Below, piece by piece: positions 1-7,995 of a stretch of 64,000 nt of DNA. A model generated the notes under the pieces. It saw only the letters and a program-made list of their open reading frames with translations. It searched no databases and was not told the origin of the DNA. The translations under genes were made by a program, and so were the position numbers. The stretch's first letter is position 1, and every line of letters starts with the position of its first letter. The stretch is from Verrucomicrobiota bacterium (GTDB lineage Bacteria > Verrucomicrobiota > Verrucomicrobiia > Limisphaerales > DSYF01): contig JALOTZ010000002.1 in the NCBI GenBank assembly GCA_025457615.1, forward strand, positions 1 through 64,000, read 5' to 3'.

Positions 1-217
1 CCGAGACGGCCAGCGTGGACTCGGCGAATTTCAGAACGGACAGGGCCTGCTCGCGGCTGACACCCGGAAACCATTCGAGAAACTGGTCCACCGTCGCGCC
101 GCCTTCCAGATTCTCAAACAGCGCCTGCACCGGCACCCGCGTCCCTTTGAACACCCAGGCTCCACTCACCTTGCCGGGCACGCGCTCAACCGATGCACAT
201 TGCGTCCAATCCAACAT
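1..217 (-). CDS. DUF433 family antitoxin-like protein (partial)
   Basis: The minus-strand frame starts at the ATG at 217 and runs off the left edge, so only the first 72 codons are visible. It reads MLDWTQCASVERVPGKVSG, then WVFKGTRVPV, and continues through a segment ending VSREQALSVLKFAE, which is the usual DUF433 layout. Proteins of this family are small DNA-binding-like antitoxins, commonly encoded just ahead of a PIN-like DUF5615 toxin, which would lie outside the window. It is divergent from the small gene at 320. The family call is by eye; the toxin partner is inferred. Confidence 0.75.
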   Translation of the reverse strand, partial: MLDWTQCASVERVPGKVSGAWVFKGTRVPVQALFENLEGGATVDQFLEWFPGVSREQALSVLKFAESTLAVS

Positions 218-319
218 GATGGGCACCTTACGCCTCACGCGCACCCAGGCAAGCGGGAAGCCCGCGGACACACCTTGCCAGAGATTTGCAGCCCGATTGA
301 ACTTGGAGGACAATGAGCC

Positions 320-565
320 ATGAAGCCCAACCCGATCCTCGAAGAAGTCTGGCGGATCAAAGACGAACTGGCCCGCGAAGCGAATTACGACATTCACCAG
401 TTCTGCGAGAACACACGTCGTTGGGCTGCCGAACACCCGCACACCGGCCCGGTGGTTCACAATGCCGAGGAATTGCGTCAACTCATCGCCGAGAGGGAAT
501 GCCAGCGCGCCGCGCAACCCGCCGCAGCGCTCAACGAAGAACCGCCCAAAACGGAAAAACCGTGA
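320..565 (+). CDS. Small conserved-looking hypothetical protein, 81 aa
   Basis: This short soluble protein begins MKPNPILEEVWRIKDELARE and has a charged helical N-terminal half. I recall similar proteins as uncharacterised small ORFs in Verrucomicrobia and cyanobacteria, often near toxin-antitoxin genes, but I cannot name a function. The C-terminal 20 residues are rich in Ala, Pro and Glu and look disordered. A purine-rich GGAGGACAATGAGCC stretch just upstream supplies a plausible ribosome binding site. An overlapping frame starting at 313 is a shadow. It is divergent from the DUF433 gene, so the two may share a regulatory gap at 218-319. Confidence 0.6.
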   Translation: MKPNPILEEVWRIKDELAREANYDIHQFCENTRRWAAEHPHTGPVVHNAEELRQLIAERECQRAAQPAAALNEEPPKTEKP

Positions 566-605
566 TGGCCAGCCTGCGAGGACGTTGGAACGCGTTGAAG
601 CTCGA

Positions 606-770
606 AGGGTGAAGCGGCATGAATGCCGCGCCCCGGAGCGCGGGCTTCAGCCGCTTCAACGTCCGCAGTCCTGCAATCTGCTGGCGAGGGTGATTTCTTG
701 ATTGGGTGGCAGCGGACGTGAGTCCGCTCCATCTGATTCACCGTAGATTTCAGAGCCGACTCACGTCGGG
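606..770. repeat. Two adjacent palindromic repeat pairs in a gene-free stretch
   Basis: The stretch 566-862 holds no convincing gene. At 606-660 a GAAGCGGC...GCCGCGCC unit is followed by its inverted partner GGAGCGCGGGCTTCAGCCGC. At 711-770 the unit GCGGACGTGAGTCCGC is followed by GCCGACTCACGTCGG. Relatives of the first pair recur at 58205-58372, and relatives of the second at 12053-12150 and 27551-27627. Confidence 0.7.
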
Positions 771-862
771 TTGTTGGTTCATTTGCGGGCAGGTCACACG
801 ACCCGCACCTTGACAACCCAAGGCTGCCAGATCTTCAGGTCGTCCGCTTTTCAGATAACCGG

Positions 863-1502
863 CTATTTCCCTCCCTCCTTCCAGAACTGCCGGGCCATGC
901 CGGTGGATTGCAGCTTGCCGCGGTGGCAGAGCGCGGCTTCGGCTTTGCTGAACTTCTGATTGATCACGCTGCCGAGGGCGTTCTTCTGATCCGCTGCACT
1001 CAACGTCTGCGGCGAGAAGTGGACGCCGCATTCGGCCAGTTGGGCGAAGTTGGTTTCGTTCGTGCCTTGGGTGAGGAACTTACCGGCATCCTGCGAGGTG
1101 AGCGAGACGGGGAAGCCGCATGGCCGCGGCCTTCAGTCTGCCCTGTAACAGCGCAGCCATGCCGTCGGCGCGTTTGCTGAGAAGTTGGTAGGTGTGCCAG
1201 TTCGCGGCGAGCATCACACGGCAGACCTTCTCAATGTATTCATCCGGCACACCTTCGTGGAAAAGGTCGCTCATCGAGTTCACAAAAATCCTCTTCGGCT
1301 TCAACCAGCGGATTGGATTGCCAAGCTTCTCTGGCACGAGGCGGAGGTCGAACCCAAACTCCAACGGATGACCGGGCACTCCGCGAAACCGTTCGGCAAA
1401 AGTTTCAGCGTAACAGTGGACACATCCCGGGCTCATTTTGGAGCAGCCACGCACCGGATTCCAGGTGGCGTCCGTCTACTCGATTTTTGAATTAACGCTC
1501 AT
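863..1502 (-). pseudogene. DUF5131 (phage Gp37/Gp68-like) protein, broken
   Basis: From the ATG at 1502 the minus strand reads MSVNSKIE, then an in-frame TAG at 1476-1478, then TDATWNPVRGCSKMSPGC. The family's usual opening is IEWTDATWNPV, so the tryptophan codon TGG has become TAG. The CxxxxxxxCxxC cysteines typical of this radical-SAM-like family follow, then NSMSDLFHE and YQLLSKRAD. After about residue 125 the homology stops at a TAA near 1080. A different minus frame (863 to about 1110, ending GMARQFWKEGGK) has protein-like composition and may be the tail of a second gene joined by deletion; I cannot identify it. The locus is almost certainly dead. Confidence 0.75.
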
Positions 1503-1560
1503 GGTTCACTTTCAATTTGCCCAACGGTATCACCCCTGGCTGGACAAAGGCTGTCCAAGG

Positions 1561-2658
1561 CTAAAAGTCAACGATCACATCCTTGCCGAAGGACAATCCC
1601 GCAACTTCGGTCGCAAGACGGATGATCGTTTTCTTCAGGACGTTGTTCAGGTTGGTTGCAACCAACCAGCCCTCAGGAAGTTGTTCGCGCATGTCGCGAA
1701 GGTCTTCGCGGTCGGGATAGAGTTCTTCGGGGGTGCGGGCGATGTAGCGGCGCTTGCGGCCCTGCGCGTCGGGATGCTGTGAGCACCGATCGAGGAAGGT
1801 TGGATCAGCTTTTGCAAATTCTCGGAGAACGATGACCATCGCGTCCTTTGCGTTGTGGTATGCGTGCGCCTTGCCGAGCAGAACCAACTTGCCGCTTCGT
1901 GACGATTCACTAACCGGGCGGGGCACAGTCGGACGCTGCGAAAACGGGGTGGTGGGTTGAACCCCGCCGGGCCGCAAGGTTTCGATGATGACCGGCTTAC
2001 CCAAGCTAACCAGGAACCCGGCCACATCATCAGCCTCGGGGCGAACACCTGCCTTCGACTCGACCGCGCTCGTTAACATTTCCACCAACACCTCATCGCC
2101 TTTTTCGACCAACTCGCGCCATGCTTCCGGGATGGCGGCTTTGGCCTGCGACCTGCGATTCCGACTGCGGTATTCCTTGCGCGCGACTTCGAGGGCTTCA
2201 CCCGACTCAACTCGGGCGCGTTCAAGGTAGCGGATGAGAATCTCGGCAGCCTCGGTCGGAGGACGTTCGTAAAGGTCGAGTTTGTAAACCCGGCGGTCCT
2301 CATAGCTGCCTTGTTCTGCCGGCAGGTAGAAACTCCACGTTCTGCCATCGGTCAGAACAACAAACGGAACGCCGACATGGAAGGCGTATTCAAGGGCTTG
2401 GCGAACGGCGTCCTCTGCCTTCCCCGGCTGCTTTACTTCCGTGAACACGCCCGGTTTGTTCGGCGGATGGCATAGCGCGAAATCCGCGCGGCCTTCACCA
2501 GTTTGATATTCGGGCCAGACAACATTTGTATCCCATGTGTCCCAACCAAGTTCTTGTAATATGCGAAGAACGATGCCTTGAGAAATGGCCTGCTCGTTCG
2601 GGAATTTTCCCTGTCGAAGTCGTGCGGTAATGTCGGCAATCGTCGTTTCGAGTGACAT
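1561..2658 (-). CDS. HsdR N-terminal-like restriction endonuclease domain protein
   Basis: A 365-residue protein starting MSLETTIADITARL. Residues about 15-120 resemble the N-terminal nuclease domain of type I restriction R subunits: GEGRADFAL followed by VFTEVKQPG gives the PD-(D/E)XK metal-binding pattern (Asp, then Glu-x-Lys). No helicase motor is present, so it is a stand-alone domain protein, not a full HsdR. A longer frame opens at 2742, but the ATG at 2658 begins the family-like sequence and is only 8 bases from the stop of the dndC-like remnant. The context is a decaying defence island. Target and partner are unknown. Confidence 0.7.
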   Translation of the reverse strand: MSLETTIADITARLRQGKFPNEQAISQGIVLRILQELGWDTWDTNVVWPEYQTGEGRADFALCHPPNKPGVFTEVKQPGKAEDAVRQALEYAFHVGVPFVVLTDGRTWSFYLPAEQGSYEDRRVYKLDLYERPPTEAAEILIRYLERARVESGEALEVARKEYRSRNRRSQAKAAIPEAWRELVEKGDEVLVEMLTSAVESKAGVRPEADDVAGFLVSLGKPVIIETLRPGGVQPTTPFSQRPTVPRPVSESSRSGKLVLLGKAHAYHNAKDAMVIVLREFAKADPTFLDRCSQHPDAQGRKRRYIARTPEELYPDREDLRDMREQLPEGWLVATNLNNVLKKTIIRLATEVAGLSFGKDVIVDF

Positions 2659-2665
2659 AGTGGCT

Positions 2666-3013
2666 TCAGTTGCGAAACGTTTCGCCAGATTCGGCCAAGT
2701 CGTCAGGCAGACCGAAGGCTTTGTGGCTTTCACTGAACTCATCCATCTTGCCCAACAGTCGGCGCAGGGTGTCGGGCCGGAGGCCTTTTTCCGCGGCGGA
2801 TTCCTCCGGGAGTTCGTGCCGCCCTGCCTGTGCGGGGCACGCAGACAGGCGGCTGGCTGCTTTCCAGTCGCTCACCACGGACGCCACCAGAGTGCTGTCC
2901 TTGCCGCCACTGAAGCCGACCCGCCAGGGGCGGTCGTCCTCCGCATACAGCCGCGCGAGATCATCAACGATGGGCCGGTACCCGGTGGAAACCATGGCGG
3001 CAGTGTCTGGCAT
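2666..3013 (-). pseudogene. DndC-like PP-loop sulfurtransferase/ATPase, internally deleted
   Basis: The first about 45 residues carry DDRPWRVGFSGGKDST, the PP-loop ATP-binding motif of DndC/PAPS-reductase proteins that work in phosphorothioate DNA modification. DndC is normally several hundred residues with an Fe-S centre. Here the frame jumps after VASVVSDWKAASRL into a palindromic repeat, then into RLLGKMDEFSESHKAFGLPDD, which looks like the protein's C-terminus. Nearly all of the catalytic middle is missing. A later ATG at 2995 is an equally good start. The gene lies immediately upstream of the nuclease gene. Confidence 0.7.
2822..2850. repeat. Short palindromic repeat inside the dndC remnant
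   Basis: The minus strand carries CCTGTCTGCGTGCCCCGCAC followed by AGGCAGG, an imperfect hairpin. The identical 27 bases occur on the plus strand at 45138-45164. Confidence 0.75.
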
Positions 3014-3086
3014 CGTCGTCGGAATTCAATCCTGAAACGGCGGCTCCGCTTGCCAGCGCAGGGCCAGGCTCTATCCTCGCCCCCGC

Positions 3087-4187
3087 ATGATTGCCACGAA
3101 GGACCTGATCACCAACGCCACGCCGGCGGAACTGGGCTACGCCATGCCCGCCGAGTGGGAACCGCATGCCGCCACCTGGCTGGGCTGGCCCCACAACGAA
3201 ACCGACTGGCCCGGCAAACTGGACACCATCCGCTGGGTCTATGGCGAAATGGTCCGCCGCATCGGCGAGGGCGAACGAGTGCGCCTCCTGGTCCGCAACG
3301 CCGCCGAGGCCAACCAGGCGCAGCACTACCTCAAACTGGCCAACGCCCCGTTGCGCCAGGTCCAGTTCGTCGTTCACCCCACCAACCGCGGCTGGACCCG
3401 CGACAGCGGACCAATCCATGTGAGAAGGCGGAAGGCAGAGGGTAGAGGGCGGAAGTCGGACCAGGCGATTGTGCATTTCCATTTCAACGCGTGGGCGAAG
3501 TATGACGACTGGCAGAAGGACCGGCGGGTGCCCGAGGTCGCGGCCAAGCTGCTCAAACGCCCGCTGTTCGACGCGCAATTCAAGGGCAAACCTTTTGTCA
3601 TCGAGGGCGGCGGCATCGAGGTGAACGGGCGGGGGACACTGCTGACGACCGAGGAATGTTACCTGCATCCGCGCATCCAGGTGCGCAATCCGGGCCTGAC
3701 CCGCGCGGATTATGACGCGATGTTCCGGCAGTATCTCGGGGTGAAGAACGTGCTCTGGCTGCTGAACGGGCCGGTCGGGGACGACACGCATGGGCACATC
3801 GATGACATCTGCCGCTTTGTGAACCGCCGGACGCTGGTGCTCATCCGCGAGGACAACCGGCGTGACATCAATTACCGTCCGCTGGCCGAGAACTGGGAAC
3901 GCATCCAGGATCTGCGGCTCGAGGACGGCTCGAAGCCCGAGGTGGTGCCGCTGCCCATGCCCGCGCCGCTCCATTTCGGCAAGGATCGGCTGCCGGCCAG
4001 CTACGCCAACTTCTACATCTGCAACGCGGCCGTGATTGTGCCCACGTTCAACGATCCCAACGACCGCGTCGCACTGGGCATCCTGGGTGACTTGTTCAAG
4101 GATCGTCCCGTGGTGGGCATTCACGCGGTGGACCTGGTGCTGGGTTTCGGCTCCCTGCACTGCCTCACCCAACAGGAGCCGGCTTGA
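3087..4187 (+). CDS. aguA: Agmatine deiminase
   Basis: Hydrolyses agmatine to N-carbamoylputrescine, the step after arginine decarboxylase (speA at 17046) in putrescine synthesis. The 366-residue length fits the family. Visible landmarks are GWTRDSGP near residue 102, EGGGIEVNG, THGHIDDICRF with the catalytic His, and GFGSLHCLTQQ with the nucleophile Cys359. Residues about 113-124 (RRRKAEGRGRKSD) interrupt the normally continuous GP-to-FHFNAW segment and are encoded by a purine-rich tract, apparently an in-frame insertion next to the active site. The gene stands alone and converges on the LemA gene. Confidence 0.93.
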   Translation: MIATKDLITNATPAELGYAMPAEWEPHAATWLGWPHNETDWPGKLDTIRWVYGEMVRRIGEGERVRLLVRNAAEANQAQHYLKLANAPLRQVQFVVHPTNRGWTRDSGPIHVRRRKAEGRGRKSDQAIVHFHFNAWAKYDDWQKDRRVPEVAAKLLKRPLFDAQFKGKPFVIEGGGIEVNGRGTLLTTEECYLHPRIQVRNPGLTRADYDAMFRQYLGVKNVLWLLNGPVGDDTHGHIDDICRFVNRRTLVLIREDNRRDINYRPLAENWERIQDLRLEDGSKPEVVPLPMPAPLHFGKDRLPASYANFYICNAAVIVPTFNDPNDRVALGILGDLFKDRPVVGIHAVDLVLGFGSLHCLTQQEPA

Positions 4188-4217
4188 CCACGACGGGCAG
4201 CGGGAAGGCGGATTCAA

Positions 4218-4287
4218 CCACGAAGGGCACGGAGGACACGAAGGGAACAACCACAACAGGACTTCGTGCGCTTCGTGTCCTTCGTGG
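4218..4287. repeat. Long inverted repeat between convergent genes
   Basis: The left arm CCACGAAGGGCACGGAGGAC and the right arm ending CTTCGTGTCCTTCGTGG pair imperfectly over about 26 bases. The position between the aguA and LemA stop codons suggests it could end transcription from both sides. There is no T tract, so that is inference. Confidence 0.6.
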
Positions 4288-4308
4288 TAGCGAACCTCTG
4301 CGCGCTCG

Positions 4309-5658
4309 TCAGGCGGTCGCGGGGTTTGGCGGGGTCGGTTCCAGATCCACGTTCACCGGGGCGCGCTCGAAGTCCTGCGCCGCCAGCAACCCCTGTGGTT
4401 TCAAGCCTGCCAAACGGGCGACGAACCGCTCCGGGATGGTCTCGAGCCGCGTGTTGTAATGCGTGGCGATCTCGTTGAAGTAACCGCGCGCCAGCGCGAT
4501 GCGCTGCTCCGTCTCCGACAGGTTCCGTTGCAGGGACTCGAATCCCTCGCGGGCTTTCAGTTGCGGATACCGCTCCGCCAACGCCACCACCGTCGCCCGG
4601 AGTCCCTGGTAGTCGGGCCCCTCGACCCCGGGCGGGGTGGCGGTCCATTGCGCGCGCAGGGTGGCCAGCGCGGTCTGCACGTCGCGTTCGTGATCGCGCA
4701 ATCCCTGCACCACCTCGACCAGGTTGGGGATCAGGTCGTGCCGGCGTTTGAGCAGCACGTCCACCTGCGACCAGGCGCGGTGCACGCGTTGCCGCAGGTC
4801 AATCAGGCTGTTGTAGGCCATCCACAGCCAGGCCAGGGCCGCCGCCAGTCCATAGCCGGCGGCCGACGCGACGATCCCCGCGGCCAGTGCGCCGCCTGGG
4901 TGTCCCAGGCTGCCGAACCAGATCCCAAACCCGGCTGCAACCAAGAATAATCCGCCCACGTTCCAACCCACAAACGCGGCGCGATGGCCCGACTGGATCT
5001 GCGCCTCGGGCCGGACCGAGATCAGGAAGAGCGGGGCTTGGTCGTCCTGGGCGATTTCCGCCGCCACCACATCCTGTCGTTCCCGCGCCTGGCCCATGAC
5101 ATAGAGGAACTGGTTCACGGGCAGTGCGTCCTCGGTGAACCGCCGTCGATGATCGGAATGCGCGACTGCTGTGGCGGGACCCTTGCCGTAATAGAGCGGA
5201 TCGCTGCGGCCACAGATCGCATCGAAGACTGTGAGCGGCTCGATCCGGGCACCCTGTGGGCGGATGAGCAGGGCGCCGTCCTCGTCCCGCAGGTAGAACG
5301 GGATCTGGTCATCCCCGCTGGCCATCGTCTTCCAGCCGCTCTCATGTCGCGTGCGCGTGCGATGCCGCCCTTTGCTGTCCGTGTAGCTTTCGGTGACCGT
5401 GCGGGACCAGTGCTCGTCCACGGACCAGCGGTAGTAAACGCAGGAGGAGGAGGCCAGGTGGCTGGTGAGGGGGCGGGCCGACTCCGCGCGGCCTTTGACC
5501 TCGACGAGCCCGATGAACACGCCGGCGGTGCTCGAGGTGGGAATGTTCTCGATCAGCTTGCCGCGGCGGCCGGTCCGATAGCCGGCCATCAGACACAGCA
5601 GGGCGAACACGCCACCCAGAAGCGGCGCGAGGAAGAAGGGACCTTCGGTGCCCGGCAT
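4309..5658 (-). CDS. GIDE domain-LemA domain membrane protein
   Basis: A 449-residue fusion. An N-terminal membrane helix (about 8-27) is followed by a GIDE-type region (about 35-215), the domain named from mitochondrial E3 ligase MUL1, with RPLTSHLASSSCVYYRW. Two more membrane helices follow (about 230-285), then a LemA domain with the signature LLKRRHDLIPNLVEVVQGL and a helical tail. Stand-alone LemA proteins are near 190 residues. The function of LemA proteins is poorly known; a role in envelope or membrane quality control is inference. The gene is single and convergent with aguA. Confidence 0.85.
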   Translation of the reverse strand: MPGTEGPFFLAPLLGGVFALLCLMAGYRTGRRGKLIENIPTSSTAGVFIGLVEVKGRAESARPLTSHLASSSCVYYRWSVDEHWSRTVTESYTDSKGRHRTRTRHESGWKTMASGDDQIPFYLRDEDGALLIRPQGARIEPLTVFDAICGRSDPLYYGKGPATAVAHSDHRRRFTEDALPVNQFLYVMGQARERQDVVAAEIAQDDQAPLFLISVRPEAQIQSGHRAAFVGWNVGGLFLVAAGFGIWFGSLGHPGGALAAGIVASAAGYGLAAALAWLWMAYNSLIDLRQRVHRAWSQVDVLLKRRHDLIPNLVEVVQGLRDHERDVQTALATLRAQWTATPPGVEGPDYQGLRATVVALAERYPQLKAREGFESLQRNLSETEQRIALARGYFNEIATHYNTRLETIPERFVARLAGLKPQGLLAAQDFERAPVNVDLEPTPPNPATA

Positions 5659-5894
5659 GCGGAGAGGAGACTAGCAGCGCGCTGACGAAGCGTCGAGGGC
5701 TGGGACAAGGGGCGAGACAAGTCCGACGCGCGAACCCAATCCCAATCTCGCAAGCCGGAGCAGCGACTCGACGGATCGGCGGCGGGAATGGCTTTTGGGC
5801 GTCCAGACTTCGGGCCTCGGGCCTCGGACTTCCGGCGCCGCCGGCCTTGCCTTCGTCTTGCTGCGGTGGCGGGGCGTTGGCATGCTGCGCCGCG

Positions 5895-7067
5895 ATGCGG
5901 GAAACCTTGCGCGCCTGGAACGAAAGCCTCGAGACGTTTGTGCTCGAGGTCATCTTTGACCGGCGCACGGGCAAGCGGGCGGCCTTGATGCGCGGTTTCC
6001 TGTTCGGCTCCTCGAAGCTTTTCACCGTCGCCATCAAGTTCCGCCGGTTTCTCTATGACCACCGCGTGCTGCGTGATGCCACGCTGGGCGTGCAGGTCAT
6101 CGCCATCGGCAACCTCACCGTCGGGGGCACGGGCAAGACGCCGGTGGTCGAGAAATTCGCGCGGGCGCTGCAAGACGAGGGCCGCAAGGTGGCCATTCTC
6201 TCGCGCGGCTACCGGTCCCGGCCCAAGCCGATTCATCAGCGCGTCCTCAATCGTCTGCTGCTGCGCAACGACACCACCCCGCCCCGGGTGGTCTCGGACG
6301 GACGTTCCCTGCTGCTGGACTCGGAGGTGGCCGGCGACGAACCGTTCATGCTGGCGTCCAACCTCAAGGACGTCGTGGTGCTGGTGGACAAGGACCGGGT
6401 GAAGGCGGGCCGTTACGCGATCGAGCAGTTCGGGTGCGACACCCTGCTGCTGGACGACGGGTTTCAGTATTGGAAGCTGCGGGGGCGGCGGCAGGACGTG
6501 GTGCTGGTGGATCGTCAGCAACCTTTTGGCAACCATCATCTGCTGCCGCGGGGAACCTTGCGCGAACCGCCGTCGCATCTGGCGCGGGCCAATGTGATTT
6601 TCATCACCAAGAGCGACGGTCAGACGGCCGAGCTGCGGCGCCAGATCCAGGGCTTGAACCCGACGGCTGGCATCATCGAGTGCATCCACCAGCCGCTCTA
6701 TTTCGAGGACGTGTTCACGGGCGAGCGCCGGGACTTGTCCGTGCTGGCTGGCAAGAAGGTGGCGGCGATCAGCGGGATTGCGCAGCCGGAGAGTTTCGAG
6801 GGCAGCCTGCTCAAGCTGGGTTGTTCGCTGGTCTATACCAAGCGCTTCGCCGACCACCACCGCTTCCGTCAGCAGGAACTGCTGAACTTCATCAATCGCA
6901 GCAAGAAGCGGCAGGCGGACATCCTGGTAACCACGCAAAAGGACGCCGTCCGCTTCCCCAAACTCGACCGGCGCGACCTGCCGTTCTACTTCATGCGCGT
7001 GGAAATCAAGATCCAGAGCGGCGCGGACGACTTCCAGGATTGCGTGCGCCGCATCTGCTTTCGCTGA
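5895..7067 (+). CDS. lpxK: Tetraacyldisaccharide 4'-kinase
   Basis: Phosphorylates the 4' position of the lipid A disaccharide at the inner membrane. The Walker A sequence [14 protein letters not shown] lies at about residues 72-85, and SRGYRSRP and LLLDDGFQ are also characteristic. At 390 residues it is slightly longer than E. coli LpxK. The ATG at 5895 (MRETLRAW) is preferred over one at 5847 because the intervening residues look non-homologous. It opens a co-directional run with the acyltransferase 7 bases downstream and the heptosyltransferase after that, an envelope lipopolysaccharide operon. Confidence 0.93.
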   Translation: MRETLRAWNESLETFVLEVIFDRRTGKRAALMRGFLFGSSKLFTVAIKFRRFLYDHRVLRDATLGVQVIAIGNLTVGGTGKTPVVEKFARALQDEGRKVAILSRGYRSRPKPIHQRVLNRLLLRNDTTPPRVVSDGRSLLLDSEVAGDEPFMLASNLKDVVVLVDKDRVKAGRYAIEQFGCDTLLLDDGFQYWKLRGRRQDVVLVDRQQPFGNHHLLPRGTLREPPSHLARANVIFITKSDGQTAELRRQIQGLNPTAGIIECIHQPLYFEDVFTGERRDLSVLAGKKVAAISGIAQPESFEGSLLKLGCSLVYTKRFADHHRFRQQELLNFINRSKKRQADILVTTQKDAVRFPKLDRRDLPFYFMRVEIKIQSGADDFQDCVRRICFR

Positions 7068-7074
7068 ACCAAGC

Positions 7075-7995
7075 ATGGACCGGCTGCTTTATCTCCTGGG
7101 CAGGCTCCTGATTGGGGGCCTGCAGGCGTTGCCCTTGACCGCGGTGGCTGGTCTGGGGCGCGCCGGCGGGTGGGCGGCCTACTGGCTGGATGCCCGGCAT
7201 CGGCGCGTCGCCTGCCGCAACCTGGCCGCCTCGTTCCCGGAGAAGTCACCCGGGGAAGTCATCGCCCTGGCGAAGGAGAATTTCCGCCGGATCGGCGAAG
7301 GGTACGCGTGCGGAATCCGCACCGCCGCCATGACGGTCGAGCAGCTGCGTCCGCACCTGGACTTCGAGGTCCCCGATCGCGTTCTGAATCCGCCGGACCA
7401 GCCCCCGCGCCGGGCGGTGATCGCCATCGGGCATTTTGGCAACTTTGAGCTTTACGCGCGCTTCGGGCAGTACTGCCGGAGCTACCAGCTCATCTCGACC
7501 TACCGCGGGCTGCCCCAACCCTCGCTCAACCGGCTCATGCAATCCCTGCGGGAACGGTCCGGCTGCCTGTTCTTCGAGCGGCGATTCGAGAGCGCGCAAC
7601 TTCGCGCCGCCATGAACCGGCCCGGTGTGATGCTGGGCTTGTTTTGCGATCAGGACGGCGGCCATCGCGGGTTGCAGTTGCCCTTTCTGGGGCGCAACTG
7701 CTCGACGTCGCCCGCCCCGGTGCTCTTTGCCCTGCGTTACGATTGCCTCCTCTACCCGGCGATCTGCTACCGCGTCGGTCCCGCCCGCTGGCGCATCGAG
7801 TGCGGCGCGGAGATTCCGACCCATCAGGACGGTGAGCCGCGCGCCGTCGAGGCCATCATGCGGGATGTCAACGCCGCGCTTGAACAGGGGGTGCGGCGTG
7901 ATCCGGCCAATTGGTTCTGGGTGCACAACCGATGGAAACGCGGCCGGTCCGACCCTCAATCCGAACCGGCCACCTCGGTCATCCCACCTCCATGA
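7075..7995 (+). CDS. lpxL: Lipid A late acyltransferase (LpxL/HtrB family)
   Basis: A membrane-bound acyltransferase that adds a secondary fatty acid to lipid A. The catalytic H-x4-E motif is seen in IGHFGNFELYA, and LGLFCDQDGG and LPFLGRN match the family. The N-terminus has a hydrophobic anchor (about 1-35), and the 306-residue length is normal. It follows lpxK by 7 bases and its stop overlaps the start of waaF (ATGA at 7992-7995), so the three are probably translated together. Acyl-chain preference cannot be read from sequence. Confidence 0.88.
   Translation: MDRLLYLLGRLLIGGLQALPLTAVAGLGRAGGWAAYWLDARHRRVACRNLAASFPEKSPGEVIALAKENFRRIGEGYACGIRTAAMTVEQLRPHLDFEVPDRVLNPPDQPPRRAVIAIGHFGNFELYARFGQYCRSYQLISTYRGLPQPSLNRLMQSLRERSGCLFFERRFESAQLRAAMNRPGVMLGLFCDQDGGHRGLQLPFLGRNCSTSPAPVLFALRYDCLLYPAICYRVGPARWRIECGAEIPTHQDGEPRAVEAIMRDVNAALEQGVRRDPANWFWVHNRWKRGRSDPQSEPATSVIPPP

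Noticed and set aside
2964-4256. 430-codon minus-strand open frame
   Set aside because: It is antisense to agmatine deiminase, whose motifs and catalytic cysteine are intact on the plus strand.
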